The notes: a model not told the origin generated them from the letters alone. Shown: positions 11,243-22,200, numbered from the stretch's first letter. The stretch is 64,000 bases of DNA from Homarus americanus (GCF_018991925.1 NW_024736071.1:16502328-16566327); one strand, 5' to 3'. Numbers and translations are program-made.

Positions 11243-11567
11243 AAGCTCATCAGAGGTTTACACTACAACTGGTAACTAAAGATGATTCCCTCACTGGCCA
11301 CACACCTCTCGTTAAGTGTCCATCTCTGTCTCATCCACTCGACGCCCAGATACAGGTCCTTCAGGTGTAGCAGTTACGACGGTAGAGTTTTAACACCTTC
11401 GTCAGTTTGTATTGTTATGTTACTTGGTGATAGTTTATGAGTCGTCCAGCCTGTTGTAGAGGCTGTGTGGGGAGGGACGAGGTCTGTGCTTGTGTTGTGA
11501 GACGTGTGTGTGTGTGTGTGTGTGTTCCTCTTTGTAATTATATATGAAATCGGCATTCACCAGCTAT
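10551..11567. other. Intergenic spacer
   Basis: No gene recognised. Contains TTCCCATTTC repeats with a CCT-rich tract (10785-10888), (CT)n at 11202-11237 and (GT)n at 11503-11525. Confidence 0.55.
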
Positions 11568-11615
<48 letters not shown>

Positions 11616-11632
11616 ACACACACACACACACA

Positions 11633-11679
<47 letters not shown>
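11568..11679. repeat. (CA)n microsatellite with three ACT interruptions
   Basis: About 110 bases of CA. ACT interruptions near 11609 and 11634 are spaced evenly, which suggests duplication of an interrupted allele. Confidence 0.95.
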
Positions 11680-11680
<1 letters not shown>

Positions 11681-11784
11681 GTGATAGATGAGATGCACCG
11701 AGGCATTCATAAGAACAGTGACGTCATCTCCATATGCCCCTCTTACCCGCACCTGCCAGGCACACTCGGTTGATTGTCAACTTG

Positions 11785-12008
11785 GATGTTCCCTCCCTCC
11801 CTTCCTCCCTTCCTTAGTTCCCTCCCTCCCTCCCTCCCTCCCTTCCTCCCTTCCTTAGTTCGCTCTCTCCCTCCCTCCTCCCTCCTTCCTTAGCTCGCTG
11901 TCTCCCTCCTTCCCCTTCCTTCCTTCCATTCATCTTCCTTCCTCCTCCATCCCCCCTCCTCCTTCCTTGACTCTCACCCTCCCTCCCCCCTCCCCTCCCC
12001 CCCCCCTC
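11785..12008. repeat. Polypyrimidine tract (CCCT/CCTT)
   Basis: Nearly pure pyrimidine on the plus strand with a recurring TTCCTTAGTTC or TTCCTTAGCTC junction, indicating a longer ~50-60-base repeat. Confidence 0.85.
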
Positions 12009-12141
12009 ATTAACACACATTAAAGGTAGTTAAGATAAATAATTAGGAACATTTTAAAAATATGTTGAGACTGAAGTAAAATCTGAGAAAAGTTGAAAAA
12101 AAAGTTTGAAGAAAATATCATAAACTTATTAAAAAAGATTA

Positions 12142-12144
<3 letters not shown>

Positions 12145-12214
<70 letters not shown>

Positions 12215-12365
12215 GCGAGAGACAGACAGACAGAGAGAGAGACAGACAGACAGGAAAATGTAACAAAAATGAGACCGATATATAGATCGAGAAAGAGAGA
12301 GAAGGACAGGAGGGAAGGAGAGATAGAGACAGACAGACAGGTAACAAAGAGACAGACAGACAGAG
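12145..12365. repeat. (GA)n and GACA repeat tract
   Basis: A GA run at 12145-12210 grades into GACAGACAGA-type repeats to about 12365. Confidence 0.9.
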
Positions 12366-12719
12366 ATAAATAATAATAAAAGAGAAATATAGATAAAATA
12401 AAAAGACAGACAATTGAATTTTGTACAGAATAATATTATGATTAATAAAAACGAAAACAACAGAAAAATATTATTTAAAAAAATAAAACAACACACACCT
12501 GTCCACTGTATCGTCATTAACAAGACAGGTAGATCAATATAAACTGACAGAAGAATTAAATGGAAACTTGAAGGGGGAGGGAGAGGCGGGGTAGGGAGGA
12601 GGGAGGGGGGACAGGTGAGAGAGGGGGGACAGGTGAGTGTTAAGTTACCTGTTGATGTTAATCAGCCGTGTAGCACGAAAGGAACATCACCTGCCTTCAC
12701 CTGAGTTGCTCGTCAGTGT

Positions 12720-12812
12720 ATGTACAGTATGTATGTATGTATATATGTATGTATGTATATACCTGTATGTATGTATGTATGTACCTGTATGTATGTACCT
12801 GTATGTCTGTAT
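12720..12812. repeat. ATGT/GTAT repeat with TACCTGTATG units
   Basis: ATGT tetranucleotide repeats interrupted three times by ACCTGTATGTAT. Confidence 0.85.
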
Positions 12813-12911
12813 GCATGATTCAATACTTAATGATAATTTCCTGGTAAGAGAAGAAGAGGTTATTGTGTTGGCTGTTCCCTTGATGCCCCCCCCCCGGCTG
12901 TTACACCCGGC

Positions 12912-14012
12912 ACACATAAGACCATAAGAAAATAAGGAGTCTGCAATAGGCCGGTTGACCTGTGCATGGCAGCTCCTGTCGAGAGTTACTACCACTCTCT
13001 ATCATCCATGAATCTATCTAGCCTCCTTTTGAAACTTTCCAGTGTTCCAGCACTTACTACAAAAGTTGCTAAGCTTGTTCCACTCGTCCACCACCCTATT
13101 TGTGAACCAGTTCCTTCCTATCTCCCTCCTAAACCTAAACTTATCCAACTTGAATCCGTTGCTCCGAGTCCTATCCTGCTCGGATATTATAAGAACTTTA
13201 TCTATATCCCCTTTATTGATTCCTTTCACCCACTTAAATACTTCTATCATATCTCCCCGCACTCTTCGTCTTTCTAGGGAATGCAAGTTAAGTTTCTTTA
13301 ACCTATCCTGATATGGAAGGTTTCTAAGTCCCGGAATCATTTTTGTCATTCTTCGCTGCACCGACTCTAGTGAATTTATATCCATTCTATAATAGGGCAC
13401 CAGAACTGAACCGCATAATCGAGGTGCGGCCTGACTAGCGCAAGATATAGTTGCAATAAGACCTCTGCACTCTTGTTACTTACACTTCTAGATATAAAAC
13501 CCAATACTCTGTTTGCCTTATTTCGAACATTAACGCACTGTTTTCTAGGCCGTAGGTCCGGGCTTACAAGTACCTCTAGGTCTCTTTCACAAGTCGATTT
13601 CTCTAGGTTGATGTTGTTAAGGCTGTATACATTATAAGTATTTGTTCTTCCAATATTAAGTACGCTGCACTTGCTGGTGTTGAATTTCATTTGCCATTTT
13701 TCAGACCACCCCTGCAGTTTATTTAGATCCTCCTGTAATGCATTTGCATCCTGCCCTGAATTAATTTGCCGCCCTATTTTGGTGTCATCCGCAAACTTGC
13801 TTATGTCACTGCTGATCCCAGTATCTAGATCGTTTATGTAGATTATGAACAAGAGTGGGCCTAGTACTGACCCCTGGGGAACCCCACTGGTTACACGGCC
13901 CCACTCAGATTTAACACCATCTACGCTGACCCTCTGCGTTCTATCGGTGAGCCATGACTTTATCCAATTTACAACTTTCCTCGATACCATGAGCCTTAAT
14001 TTTTCTCAAGCC
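12912..14012 (-). mobile_element. 5'-truncated non-LTR retrotransposon (LINE), Jockey/CR1-like reverse transcriptase
   Basis: The minus strand reads the palm and C-terminal part of a LINE reverse transcriptase. The first frame (14012 down to about 13400) begins LEKLRLMVSRKVVNWIKSWL and carries the family motifs GVPQGSVLGPLLFIIYINDL and the catalytic FADDT (the Y of YADD replaced by F, common in LINEs). A one-base shift near 13400 moves the reading into a second frame that continues YYRMDINSLESVQRRMTK and ends FTNRVVDEWNKLSN, the usual LINE C-terminus. The 3' end is a TCTTATGGTCTTATG tail at 12912-12930, typical of CR1/Jockey-like ends. Endonuclease and ORF1 are missing. Both flanks carry a similar 20-base GCTGTTACACC-containing sequence, a candidate target duplication. 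The element is dead: truncated and frameshifted. Confidence 0.93.
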
Positions 14013-14370
14013 CCCGCTGTTACACCGCACCCCCTGGCTGTTACACCCATCACCCACCACCGGCATTGTTTTACGTTGCTTGGCTACAGTTACACCCATC
14101 ACCCACCACCGGGAAATCATTTTTATCTCTAAAATTTATAAAATCATCAGTTTTATGTCGTTGCTTGGCTACAGTTTTTTTATAATATATTAATTTATTT
14201 TATAGGCATATAGTTCTGTTCGTGGCGGTAATTTTATATTTTTTACTTTATTTAACACTGAGGTAATTGCCCTGTATGGCATAGTTAATTAAGATACTTT
14301 ATTTTAACAAGTTACTGCGGGAGAGGGAGGGGGTGTACATGTGATGTTCATTTATGACTCACTGCTTTAC
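14013..14370. other. Spacer with short duplications
   Basis: No gene. Contains GCTGTTACACC copies and a repeated CACCCATCACCCACCACCGG (near 14050 and 14095) next to the LINE insertion point. Confidence 0.5.
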
Positions 14371-14482
14371 CCAGGCTATTATGTGGACACCTCCTCCCCA
14401 GGGTCTAGTGTGGACACTTCCTCCCCAGGGTGTAGTGTGGCCACCCTCTCCCCCAGGGTGTAGTGAGGACACCCTCTCCCCA
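14371..14482. repeat. 27/28-bp tandem repeat, four copies
   Basis: Units contain CTCCCCAGGGTGTAG and TGTGGACAC with scattered substitutions. Confidence 0.85.
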
Positions 14483-14539
14483 GGGTTTTGAGGCGGCAGA
14501 GGTCGTGTCGCCCGATGATCAATATTACTCTCCCACGAC

Positions 14540-14762
14540 CTCCTCGCTCCTGGCCTCCTGAGATCCTTCCCGGACCTGACCTCCCCAGACCTGACCTCTT
14601 CTTACCTGATATCTGTAGACCTGGCCTCCCTGGCCTGGCCTCCCTGACCTGACCTCCCCAGACCTAACCTCCCCAGACCTAACCTCCCCAAACCTGACCT
14701 TCCCTGACCCGACCTCCCCTGACCTGATCTGACCTACCCAGACCTGACCTCTCCTCTCCTGA
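14540..14762. repeat. Degenerate GACCTGACCTCCCC repeat
   Basis: About a dozen units of CCAGACCTGACCTCC with lengths of 14-20 bases. It is AACCT-like in composition and may derive from decayed telomere-type units. Confidence 0.8.
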
Positions 14763-14797
14763 CGTCTTAGATCAGCTGAGACCACTTTAATATTAAC

Positions 14798-15217
14798 AGG
14801 GGACCGGTGGTAGAAGCGGTACCGTTCTTGCCTCGCAAGCGAGACGTCACGGGTTCGATTCCCGGGCCAGTGGAAGTTGTTTGGACTTACTTCCTAGCCC
14901 CCACTAGTCCCTGTTCACCTAGCAGTAAAGTAGGTACCTGTTGTAAGTCGAAAGTTGCGAATTCGTATTCAGGGAAAGTTGTTGGAGCTTCCAATAACTT
15001 GATGACATAAACCACTGACTCTTCAGGCTTCTACGCCCTTGACTCTTCAGGCTTCTACGCCCTTGACTATTCAGGCTTCTACGCCCTTAACTCATGAGAC
15101 ATAAAGGCAAGCATGAACTTAGCATGCTTCCCTGTTGGGCGCTGTAAACGCTTCTGCGCTTCACCTTACACAAGGATGTAGGGGGGTGCCCAATAAATAA
15201 TAATAAAAAAATATATA
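14798..15217 (+). mobile_element. tRNA-derived SINE with perfect 12-bp target site duplication
   Basis: The head (about 14799-14875) resembles a tRNA gene: A-box-like TGGTAGAAGCGG, a five-base anticodon stem CTTGC/GCGAG enclosing loop CTCGCAA (anticodon CGC, Ala-type), and B box GGTTCGATTCC. The body contains TTCACCTAGCAGTAAAGTAG, which I recall from dispersed repeats of decapod genomes. An internal 24-bp GGCTTCTACGCCCTT repeat (three copies, about 15027-15089) and an AATAAATAATAAT 3' tail follow. TTTAATATTAAC occurs perfectly at 14786-14797 and 15218-15229, flanking the element. It is not a functional tRNA gene: the acceptor stem does not pair. Confidence 0.93.
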
Positions 15218-15407
15218 TTTAATATTAACCTAACTTAACCTGACCTCCCCCCACCTCAGGTATTATTAGGTTGTTTACTTATGTGGTGAAGTAAGCTGGA
15301 GGGCTACGTTACGTTACGTTACGTTACGTTAGGTGAGCTGAGGTGCCTGAAATCTTAATGTTTTCCTTATTTCCACAACGAAATTCGAACTTTGGTCAAG
15401 CACACTT

Positions 15408-15935
15408 CCGCCCACACAGCCACCCAGCATCGTGAGGGCTGAGTGGGTGGATGTGGTAGGTGTCGCCGCCCACACAGCCACCCAGCATCGTGAGGGCTGA
15501 GTGGGTGGCTGTGGTAGGTGTCGCCGCCCACACAGCCACCCAGCATCGTGAGGGCTGACTGGATGGCTGTGTAGGTGTCGCCGCCCACACAGCCACCCAG
15601 CATCGTGAGGGCTGACTGGATGGCTGTGTAGGTGTCGCCGCCCACACAGCCACCCAGCATCGTGAGGGCTGACTGGATGGCTGTGTAGGTGTCGCCGCCC
15701 ACACAGCCACCCAGCATCGTGAGGGCTGAGTGGGTGGTTGTGGTAGGTGTCGCCGCCCACACAGCCACCCAGCATCGTGAGGGCTGAGTGGGTGGATGTG
15801 GTAGGTGTCGCCGCCCACACAGCCACCCAGCATCGTGAGGGCTGACTGGGTGGCTGTGGTAGATGTCGCCGCCCACACAGCCACCCAGCATCGTGAGGGC
15901 TGACTGGTGGCTGTGTAGGTGTCGCCGCCCTCACT
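15408..15935. repeat. 57/58-bp minisatellite, nine copies
   Basis: Units contain CACACAGCCACCCAGCATCG and end GTAGGTGTCGC. They come in two length classes: 58 bases with GGTGG-TGTGGTAG and 57 bases with GGATGGCTGTGTAG. Because the unit lacks stops and 58 is not a multiple of three, all three minus frames stay open for 160-200 codons with the same peptide rotating through frames. Confidence 0.95.
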
Positions 15936-16060
15936 CTGCGCCGCCCTTCATGTGTACCGTGTCAACACCGCCACACTCAGTACACACCGCCCTGAACTAT
16001 GACCGCCCACCCATAAACGATGCATCCAATTTCAGGTTTAATAGCCCCATTAATAGCTAA

Positions 16061-16207
16061 TAGGTCTGATACTCACCTGATACTTGATTAATACACACCT
16101 GATGCCTAATTAATACCCACCTGATGCCTAATTAATACCCACCTGATGCCTAATTAATACCCACCTAATGCCTAATTAATACCCACCTGATGCCTAATTA
16201 ATACCTA
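16061..16207. repeat. 22-bp tandem repeat, six copies
   Basis: Unit CCTGATGCCTAATTAATACC plus CA, with decayed outer copies. Confidence 0.9.
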
Positions 16208-16792
16208 CCTGATATCTAACTGATAACAAACTGATAATTAACAACAACTTTAGAAATATAGATGGAAAAAGTTTGCACTAACGTATACAGTAGAAGAGAA
16301 GTCGTGAAGTGAGAGATGAAATAACATAACAAAGATAACATTAGCGGTTTACACACTTCGAGTTCGAGAAGACGCAACAGGTTCCAAGGTGTTTTTTTAC
16401 CGAAGAGAAGCAGAAATTGTCGTGGTTCCAATAATAAGACAAAATTTCACCATCAAGGGCAGATTTAACTCTTTTTCTCGATGATTCCAGCTTTTGTCAA
16501 TAAACTATAGTAAATATTTGTAGAATATTATGTAATTAGCCTCGATTTCTTAGTGTGTACAAAAAATATTTCTACATTAGTTACGAATGCAAATGACATC
16601 ATAGTGTATATGGGCGGAGCTACAGAAGAGTTTCCAAGTACCATTATCGTGAGAGAAACATCAAAGGTAAGAACACTAACAAGAGCCTCGAGTGATCTGT
16701 CTTGGTATACAGTCCTCATCAATCATATCCTGACTTCCATGATTTTTGGTAAGACAAGACTGGGATAGTCTTTTGTTTTATGAGGGTCGATA
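16208..16792. other. Unique spacer
   Basis: Nothing recognised on either strand. Short open frames here lack family motifs. Confidence 0.5.
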
Positions 16793-16835
16793 TAGGAGAG
16801 AGAGAGAGAGAGAGAGTCATACGATAAGGTATACA

Positions 16836-17075
16836 CAGGTCCCCCCAGCATCACAGGTCCCCCCAGCATCACAGGTCCCCCCCCAGCATCACAGGTCCCC
16901 CCAGCATCACAGGTCCCCCCCAGCATCACAGGTCCCCCCCAGCATCACAGGTCCCCCCCCAGCATCACAGGTCCCCCAGCATCACAGGTCCCCCCCCAGG
17001 GTCCCCCCAGCATCACAGGTCCCCCCAGCATCACAGGTCCCCCCCAGCATCACAGGTCCCCCCCAGCATCACATT
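16836..17075. repeat. 17-20-bp minisatellite CCCAGCATCACAGGTCCCC
   Basis: Fourteen units that differ almost only in the length of the C run (5-8), so the period wobbles. Preceded by a (GA)n run at about 16796-16817. Confidence 0.95.
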
Positions 17076-17181
17076 ACCCACCACAGCACAACACCATCTC
17101 CAGGATTCTTCTTACGTCACATTGCTTGGTTAGGTTAGGGCCAAGTGATCCTTCAACCATTGTGTTTTAACCTCACACTAC

Positions 17182-17296
17182 CATGGGTGTGTGTGTGTGA
17201 CCTGGGGGTGTGTGTGTGACCTGGGGTGTGCTGTGTGACCTGGGGTGTGCTGTGTGACCTGGGGTGTGCTGTGTGACCTGGGGTGTGCTGTGTGGT
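17182..17296. repeat. 21-bp tandem repeat GACCTGGGGTGTGCTGTGT
   Basis: Five to six copies; the first two have GTGTGTGT in place of GCTGTGT. Confidence 0.9.
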
Positions 17297-17531
17297 AACA
17301 ACAAAACACAGGGAGGGAGACAAGCGCCGTGTGTCCTCCCTCCCGGATCAGGTAAACACCGTGACCCTGAGTTAGTGGTGAAGGGGAGTCACGTCTCATG
17401 TCTCACGTCTGTCTCACATCACAGTGGTCACGCCCCAGTCCCTCCCGTGTCACTGTCAACACTTTCACCTGTGGTACCTGACAGAGATCATCTTCACTGT
17501 AGTATCGAGATTAATTTACTTTTCCGTGAGC

Positions 17532-17604
17532 TGGTAAGGTGGCCGAGTGGTTTGAGAACTTGCCTACAGTCCTCAGGGGTCGCTGGTTGGGCGTCTCTTC
17601 AATC
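17532..17604 (+). mobile_element. Possible tRNA-like SINE head (decayed)
   Basis: GGTAAGGTGGCCGAGTGGTT matches the 5' half and A box of Ser/Leu-type tRNAs. The expected B box about 45 bases downstream is corrupted (GGTTGGGCGTC). No tail or target duplication was found, so this is either an old SINE fragment or chance. Confidence 0.4.
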
Positions 17605-17936
17605 CATCTCTCCTGTTTTCTTCACTTCCTCTTCCCTTCCATTTCCTCCTCCTGACTCCATTCCTCATCCATTTACCTCTACTTCCCTGACTCCATCCTT
17701 CTCTCCCTCTCCCTCTCTCCCATCACCTCCCAGCCCCCTTAGCCCTTAGATCTTTTCCCACTTTAATCTACTTCACCTCCCAGTTTTTGTCTCCTTCCCC
17801 TTTCCTTTCACTCGACAGCTCTCTCTCTCTTTTCTTTATCCCTTCCCTTTTTTTCACCCAGTCTCCCTTCCCATCTCCTCCCTTCCTTCCCATCTCCTCC
17901 CTTCCTTCCCATCTCCTCCCTTCCTTCCCACCTTCA
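17605..17936. repeat. CT-rich tract ending in TTCCCATCTCCTCCC repeats
   Basis: Pyrimidine-rich sequence with three near-perfect copies of CCTTCCTTCCCATCTCCTCC at about 17866-17930. Confidence 0.8.
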
Positions 17937-18292
17937 AGCTCACAAAGCAGAGTTTCAATAGATGGCGTGTGTCGACCACTACGTCAGAGAGGAGAATATG
18001 TAAACAAACGCGCATCGACAGCTACGTCATTAACTACTACAAGTAAACACCGATCCATTGGCCATATTAGCAATGGTTTAATCAGCGGCCTGAGTAGATG
18101 AGGAGACGACACCAGAATTAATTTTTACGAAGGCGTCAAGCAAGCTAAAGATATATCAGAGAATGTGTGTCGACTCTGACGTCATGGTCTATAATTTGGA
18201 AACAACTAATGTGTGTCAGCCATTACGTCACGAACAAGAATACATCGATAGATATGTCACTCATAGACGTCAGAGGCCAACCAGAGGAAGGG

Positions 18293-18361
<69 letters not shown>

Positions 18362-18560
18362 TCTTCTCTCTTCAACAACTAAGACAAAAGATTGAGAAAT
18401 ATTAAGATATTCCTCAATTAAAATACTGACCAGATGTACTTGATTGGTCCGTATAATGGCCAGATGTACTTGATTGGTCCGTATAATGACCAGATGTACT
18501 TGATTGGTCCGTATAATGGCCAGATGTACTTGATTGGTCCGTATAATGACCAGATGTACT
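17937..18560. repeat. (CA)n run and 30-bp tandem repeat
   Basis: 17937-18295 is unique spacer with no gene recognised. (CA)n spans 18296-18358. At 18429-18560 there are four and a half copies of a 30-bp unit containing CCAGATGTACTTGATTGGTC, alternating ATGGC and ATGAC endings, which implies duplication of a 60-base dimer. Confidence 0.9.
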
Positions 18561-18807
18561 TAAGTATTCTGTTTTCCTCGTCAAGATACTAACAGCTCAA
18601 GTACTATATAGAGAGACCTAACCTAACCTAACAGCTCAAGTACTGTAACAGATAGACCTGGTTCCTGAGGCCTGTGGGGAGGAGGAGGAGGAGGAGGAGG
18701 GGGTAAAAATATCACACTGTAAACATTTTGTGGACTTTTGTAAACATTTTAGTCAGCTTCACCATCGAGTCAGATTTATTCAGTAATAGAACTCCTTAAC
18801 CCTCGAC

Positions 18808-18836
18808 ACGTTAGGTTAGGTTAGGTTAGGTTAGGT
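18808..18836 (+). repeat. Short TTAGG block
   Basis: Five TTAGG units after CACG. Confidence 0.85.
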
Positions 18837-18966
18837 GAAATATTATCCATAAATCAGTTATGTTTTATCATTATTAATTAAGTTTAGAAAAATAGTGACC
18901 AACTTCCGCCAGTCATTTGTTTACAACTTTCTAGGCGTCACCTGCCAGCTGGGTGTGTTGGGAGCC

Positions 18967-18969
<3 letters not shown>

Positions 18970-19022
<53 letters not shown>

Positions 19023-19990
19023 GCTTTAACTTTTCCTTACCGAAATTTAATTTATACCATCTATAATGTATACATAAAACAACATTTTGATTTATATACA
19101 CACACATACACACACACACACACACACTCACCACACCTTGACTCACTCACTCACACACCACCACACCTTGACTCACCCACCCACCACCAACTCACCACAC
19201 ACTCACACACCCACCACCACCTCACTCACCACCACACTCCACCACCACCCACCACCACCACCTCACCACTCCACACTCACACCACTCCACCACCAACCCA
19301 CCAATAACCCACTCAATAACCTCACCACCACCTCACCACCACCACCACCTCACCACCACCAACTCACCAATACACTCACTACACCTCTCACTCACTCACA
19401 CCTTCACTCACTCACCCACCACGCTCACTCACTCCACCACCACCACCACTCACTCAATAACTCACTCACAACTCACCACCACCTTACCACTCCACCACCT
19501 CACTCATTCACCAACCCACACACCCACCACAACCACACCACTCCACACCTTCACCACCCACCTCACTCACCCCTCCACCCCCACCACCCACCACCTCCAC
19601 CACCCACCTCACCTCACCCACACACACTCCACCACACCTTTACCCACCTCACTCCACCTCCACCACACCTCACCACCACCCCCACTCCACCTCACTCACC
19701 TCACCCACCACACCTTCACCACTCACCTCTCTCACCTCACTCACCACCAACTCACTCACACACTCACTCACTCACTCACTCACTCACTCAATAACTCACT
19801 CTCACTCACCCTCACTCACTCACTAACTCACTCACTCACTAACTCACTCTCACTCACACACCTTCACTCACTAACTCACTCACTCACTCACTTACTCACA
19901 ACTTCACTCAATCACCCTCACTCACTCACTCACACTCACTCACTCACTCACTCACTCACTCACTCACTCACTCACTCGCTCACTCACTCC
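18970..19990. repeat. (CA)n and 0.9 kb CACT/CACC tract
   Basis: (CA)n at 18970-19020. From 19095 to 19990 nearly every step is CACACA, CACT or CACC with A/C-only composition apart from T, becoming pure (CACT)n at the right end. The His/Pro/Thr open frame across it is a repeat translation. Confidence 0.95.
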
Positions 19991-20152
19991 AAAACCTTCC
20001 CTCATCCAACTCGTTATATTAACTGTACCGCATTAATTAACAAACACCAAAATAATTAGCCTCTAGGTACACAGGTATAACAGGTAACTCCTCAGCCTAA
20101 TTATTTATAACGTAAAGAAGATTAATGAGTAATTATTCCTGATTATTTAGAA

Positions 20153-20318
20153 TGATGACAGGGATTAATTAGGCTTGATTTAATGACAGGGATTAATTAT
20201 GCTTGATTTAATGACAGGGATTAATTATGCTTGATTTAATGACGGATTAATTATGCTTGATTTAATGACAGGGATTAATTATGCTTGATTTAATGACGGA
20301 ATAATTATGCTTGATTTC
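20153..20318. repeat. 28-bp tandem repeat, five to six copies
   Basis: Unit TTTAATGACAGGGATTAATT plus ATGCTTGA. Two copies share the same internal deletion of AGGG. Confidence 0.9.
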
Positions 20319-20609
20319 ATAGAGTAAGGAATGATGGGATTTAATTATGCTCATTAGCTTATTAATCGTGCAAAACAAAGCTTGGGATTTAATCAGGTTT
20401 TATAATGCCTAGCTTAAGACAGATTAGGATTATATTGGATTATACACTGTAAGGTAGATTAAATAGGGTAAGAATATATTAAATAATTACACACACAAAC
20501 AGATAATCTTATAATAATTCAGTATCATAAAATTATAATAATCAACTAATTATCCACGATATAATTACATAAATGTCTTACCTTTTTTAAGATTATCCAG
20601 TTACCCTCA

Positions 20610-20674
20610 AAGGTCCGGTTAAACGAAGGTCCGGTTAAACGAAGGTCCGGTTAAACGAAGGTCCGGATAAACTA
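20610..20674. repeat. 16-bp tandem repeat AGGTCCGGTTAAACGA, four copies
   Basis: Three perfect copies and a fourth with TTAA changed to ATAA. Confidence 0.9.
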
Positions 20675-21303
20675 CCTTGGTTAATATATTCAGTCCGCTT
20701 AATCGATTATCTCAGGTCATTTTTCTCACAATATGTCTTCTCGATATATCTCTCTCTTTCTCCCTCTCTGTCTCTCTCTCTCTCTCATTCAACAGTTTAT
20801 ATTTTACATGACCAACAGAGAGAAGTTTAAGTTTATTTTCCGATCGGTTGGTTGTTTGTTTTGAAAATAAAAATATTGGAACATGGCTGAGAACTGTAAA
20901 TAAATCACTATACGAGCCTATTTCTTTTTTGTTGTTATATTTTTTTTTTTACTTCCTGTGATACGTCGTCTTTAACTCTGGGTTGGGATAACAGTATTCA
21001 TCTGACATTTAACTGCGTATTAAACAGAGGAACAATGACATACTGTATATCGTTCATATGTCCACTGGAGATATATCTTAAAGAATCATTATATGTTTAG
21101 GCTTGTATCTCCTACCTGTAAACCACTTCAGGGTGATCCAGGTCCTCAGGTCAAGGGTATAAGGATCGTATTTATTATTGCCACAATCACTGTCACTCCC
21201 GGTGCACCCACTGGCATTCTATTTCCATGAAAAATGTATAAATTAATCCACTCCTCTTCTCTCCTGGTTTATTTCTGCTCGTATTATAACATCTCAGGCT
21301 TCC
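20675..21303. other. Unique spacer with a CT-rich run
   Basis: No gene recognised. CT-rich at 20745-20786. Confidence 0.5.
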
Positions 21304-21352
21304 ATGATGGGGTGTTGTTTGTGTATGAGCAGCAAAACAACAGCTGTGGGCG
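21304..21352 (+). other. Candidate first coding exon of an unrecognised gene
   Basis: ATGATGGGG (A at -3 and G at +4 for the second ATG) opens a short frame MGCCLCMSSKTTAVG ending at a good donor GGCG|GTGAGG (21353). MGCC is typical of N-myristoylated or palmitoylated proteins. The next 150 bases are locally GC-rich (GCAGCGGCGGCAG), unlike the surroundings. No downstream exon was found, so this may be chance. Confidence 0.2.
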
Positions 21353-21489
21353 GTGAGGGAAGCAGCGGCGGCAGAAGGTGGTGGAACAGCGTATCAGCCG
21401 CCGCAGGAGAGAGGAGGTGCGTGTGCTCTCGCTGTGTCTGCTAGCAACAACCTGTTAGTGCTAGGCTCCACCACCACCACCAACCCAGC

Positions 21490-21493
21490 CGCT

Positions 21494-21529
<36 letters not shown>

Positions 21530-21615
21530 ACCACGCTCTCTCCCCTTCTCTCTGTCTCTTCTTACTCCCACGTTCTCTCGCTCTTTCTTACTGCGCTTTC
21601 CTTTTTATCTTTATT

Positions 21616-21650
<35 letters not shown>
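21490..21650. repeat. CT-rich tract
   Basis: (CT)n runs at 21498-21526 and 21623-21645 with CT-rich sequence between. Confidence 0.85.
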
Positions 21651-21777
21651 CGACAATAACAATCAACTCCCCAACAGATACAAAACATCATTCCTTCCGT
21701 CTCCCTGCCATCATTTTATCGTCTTTGCTTATAAGTTGTTGAGAGTTATATTTTATTGAACTTTGGGGGGTTTTACT

Positions 21778-21903
21778 GGCATCGTTGATTCATTGTTTTG
21801 ATTCTTTATTCATCGTTGATTCATTGTTTTGATTCTTTATTCATCGTTGATTCATTATTTTGTTTCATTGTTTTGTTTCTTTATTCATCGTTGATTCATT
21901 GAC
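21778..21903. repeat. 31-bp tandem repeat, three to four copies
   Basis: Unit ATCGTTGATTCATTGTTTTG followed by ATTCTTTATTC. Confidence 0.9.
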
Positions 21904-21934
21904 GTGAGTAAGGCTGTCCAGTGATAGTGATATT

Positions 21935-22042
21935 AACCTTTGAGTACGATGATAGCCCCTTGAGTACGATGACCCCCTCGAGTACAAAACCTTACTGTCA
22001 TCGTACTCGAGGGCTTAAGGCTGTCGTACTCAAGGGATTAAT
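21935..22042. mobile_element. Fold-back MITE with TTAA ends (piggyBac-like termini)
   Basis: Opens TTAA-CCTTTGAGTACGATGATAGC and closes GGCTGTCGTACTCAAGGGA-TTAA, so the two ends are inverted copies flanked by TTAA. A second internal inverted pair (CCTCGAGTAC / GTACTCGAGGG) fills the middle. TTAA duplications and CCCTTT-type termini are characteristic of piggyBac elements. The same sequence recurs at 45335-45385 and as an array at 62345-62606. Confidence 0.65.
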
Positions 22043-22080
22043 GATAAAAGACAAGTTTGCTACGACCATTTCCAATATTT

Positions 22081-22200
22081 ACCTCTATTTAGCGGACTAT
22101 ATGGAGAGGAAGTCCGTTATATCGAGGTAACATGGAGAGACGAATCCATTATATCGAGGTTACGTAGATAGAAGAGTCCATTATATCGAGGTTTTACTGT
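22081..22200 (+). mobile_element. MITE copy, CAGT...ACTG family
   Basis: ACCTCTATTTAGCGGACTAT at the left, three copies of the TCCATTATATCGAGGT module, and GGTTTTACTGTA at the right end. Confidence 0.75.

Noticed and set aside
13845..14132. Plus-strand open frames over 12.9-14.1 kb
   Set aside because: They are antisense shadows of the minus-strand LINE reverse transcriptase.
14798..14875. Functional tRNA-Ala(CGC) gene
   Set aside because: The anticodon arm and B box are present but the acceptor and T stems do not pair properly, and the sequence is the head of a SINE with target duplication and 3' tail.
15329..15934. Three overlapping minus-strand frames of 160-200 codons
   Set aside because: The same repeat read in three phases; repeat geometry explains them fully.
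15408..15935. CRISPR-like array (regular repeats)
   Set aside because: Units are contiguous tandem repeats with no unique spacers, and the DNA is eukaryotic.
19087..19794. His/Thr/Pro-rich 235-codon frame
   Set aside because: Translation of the CACT/CACC tract.
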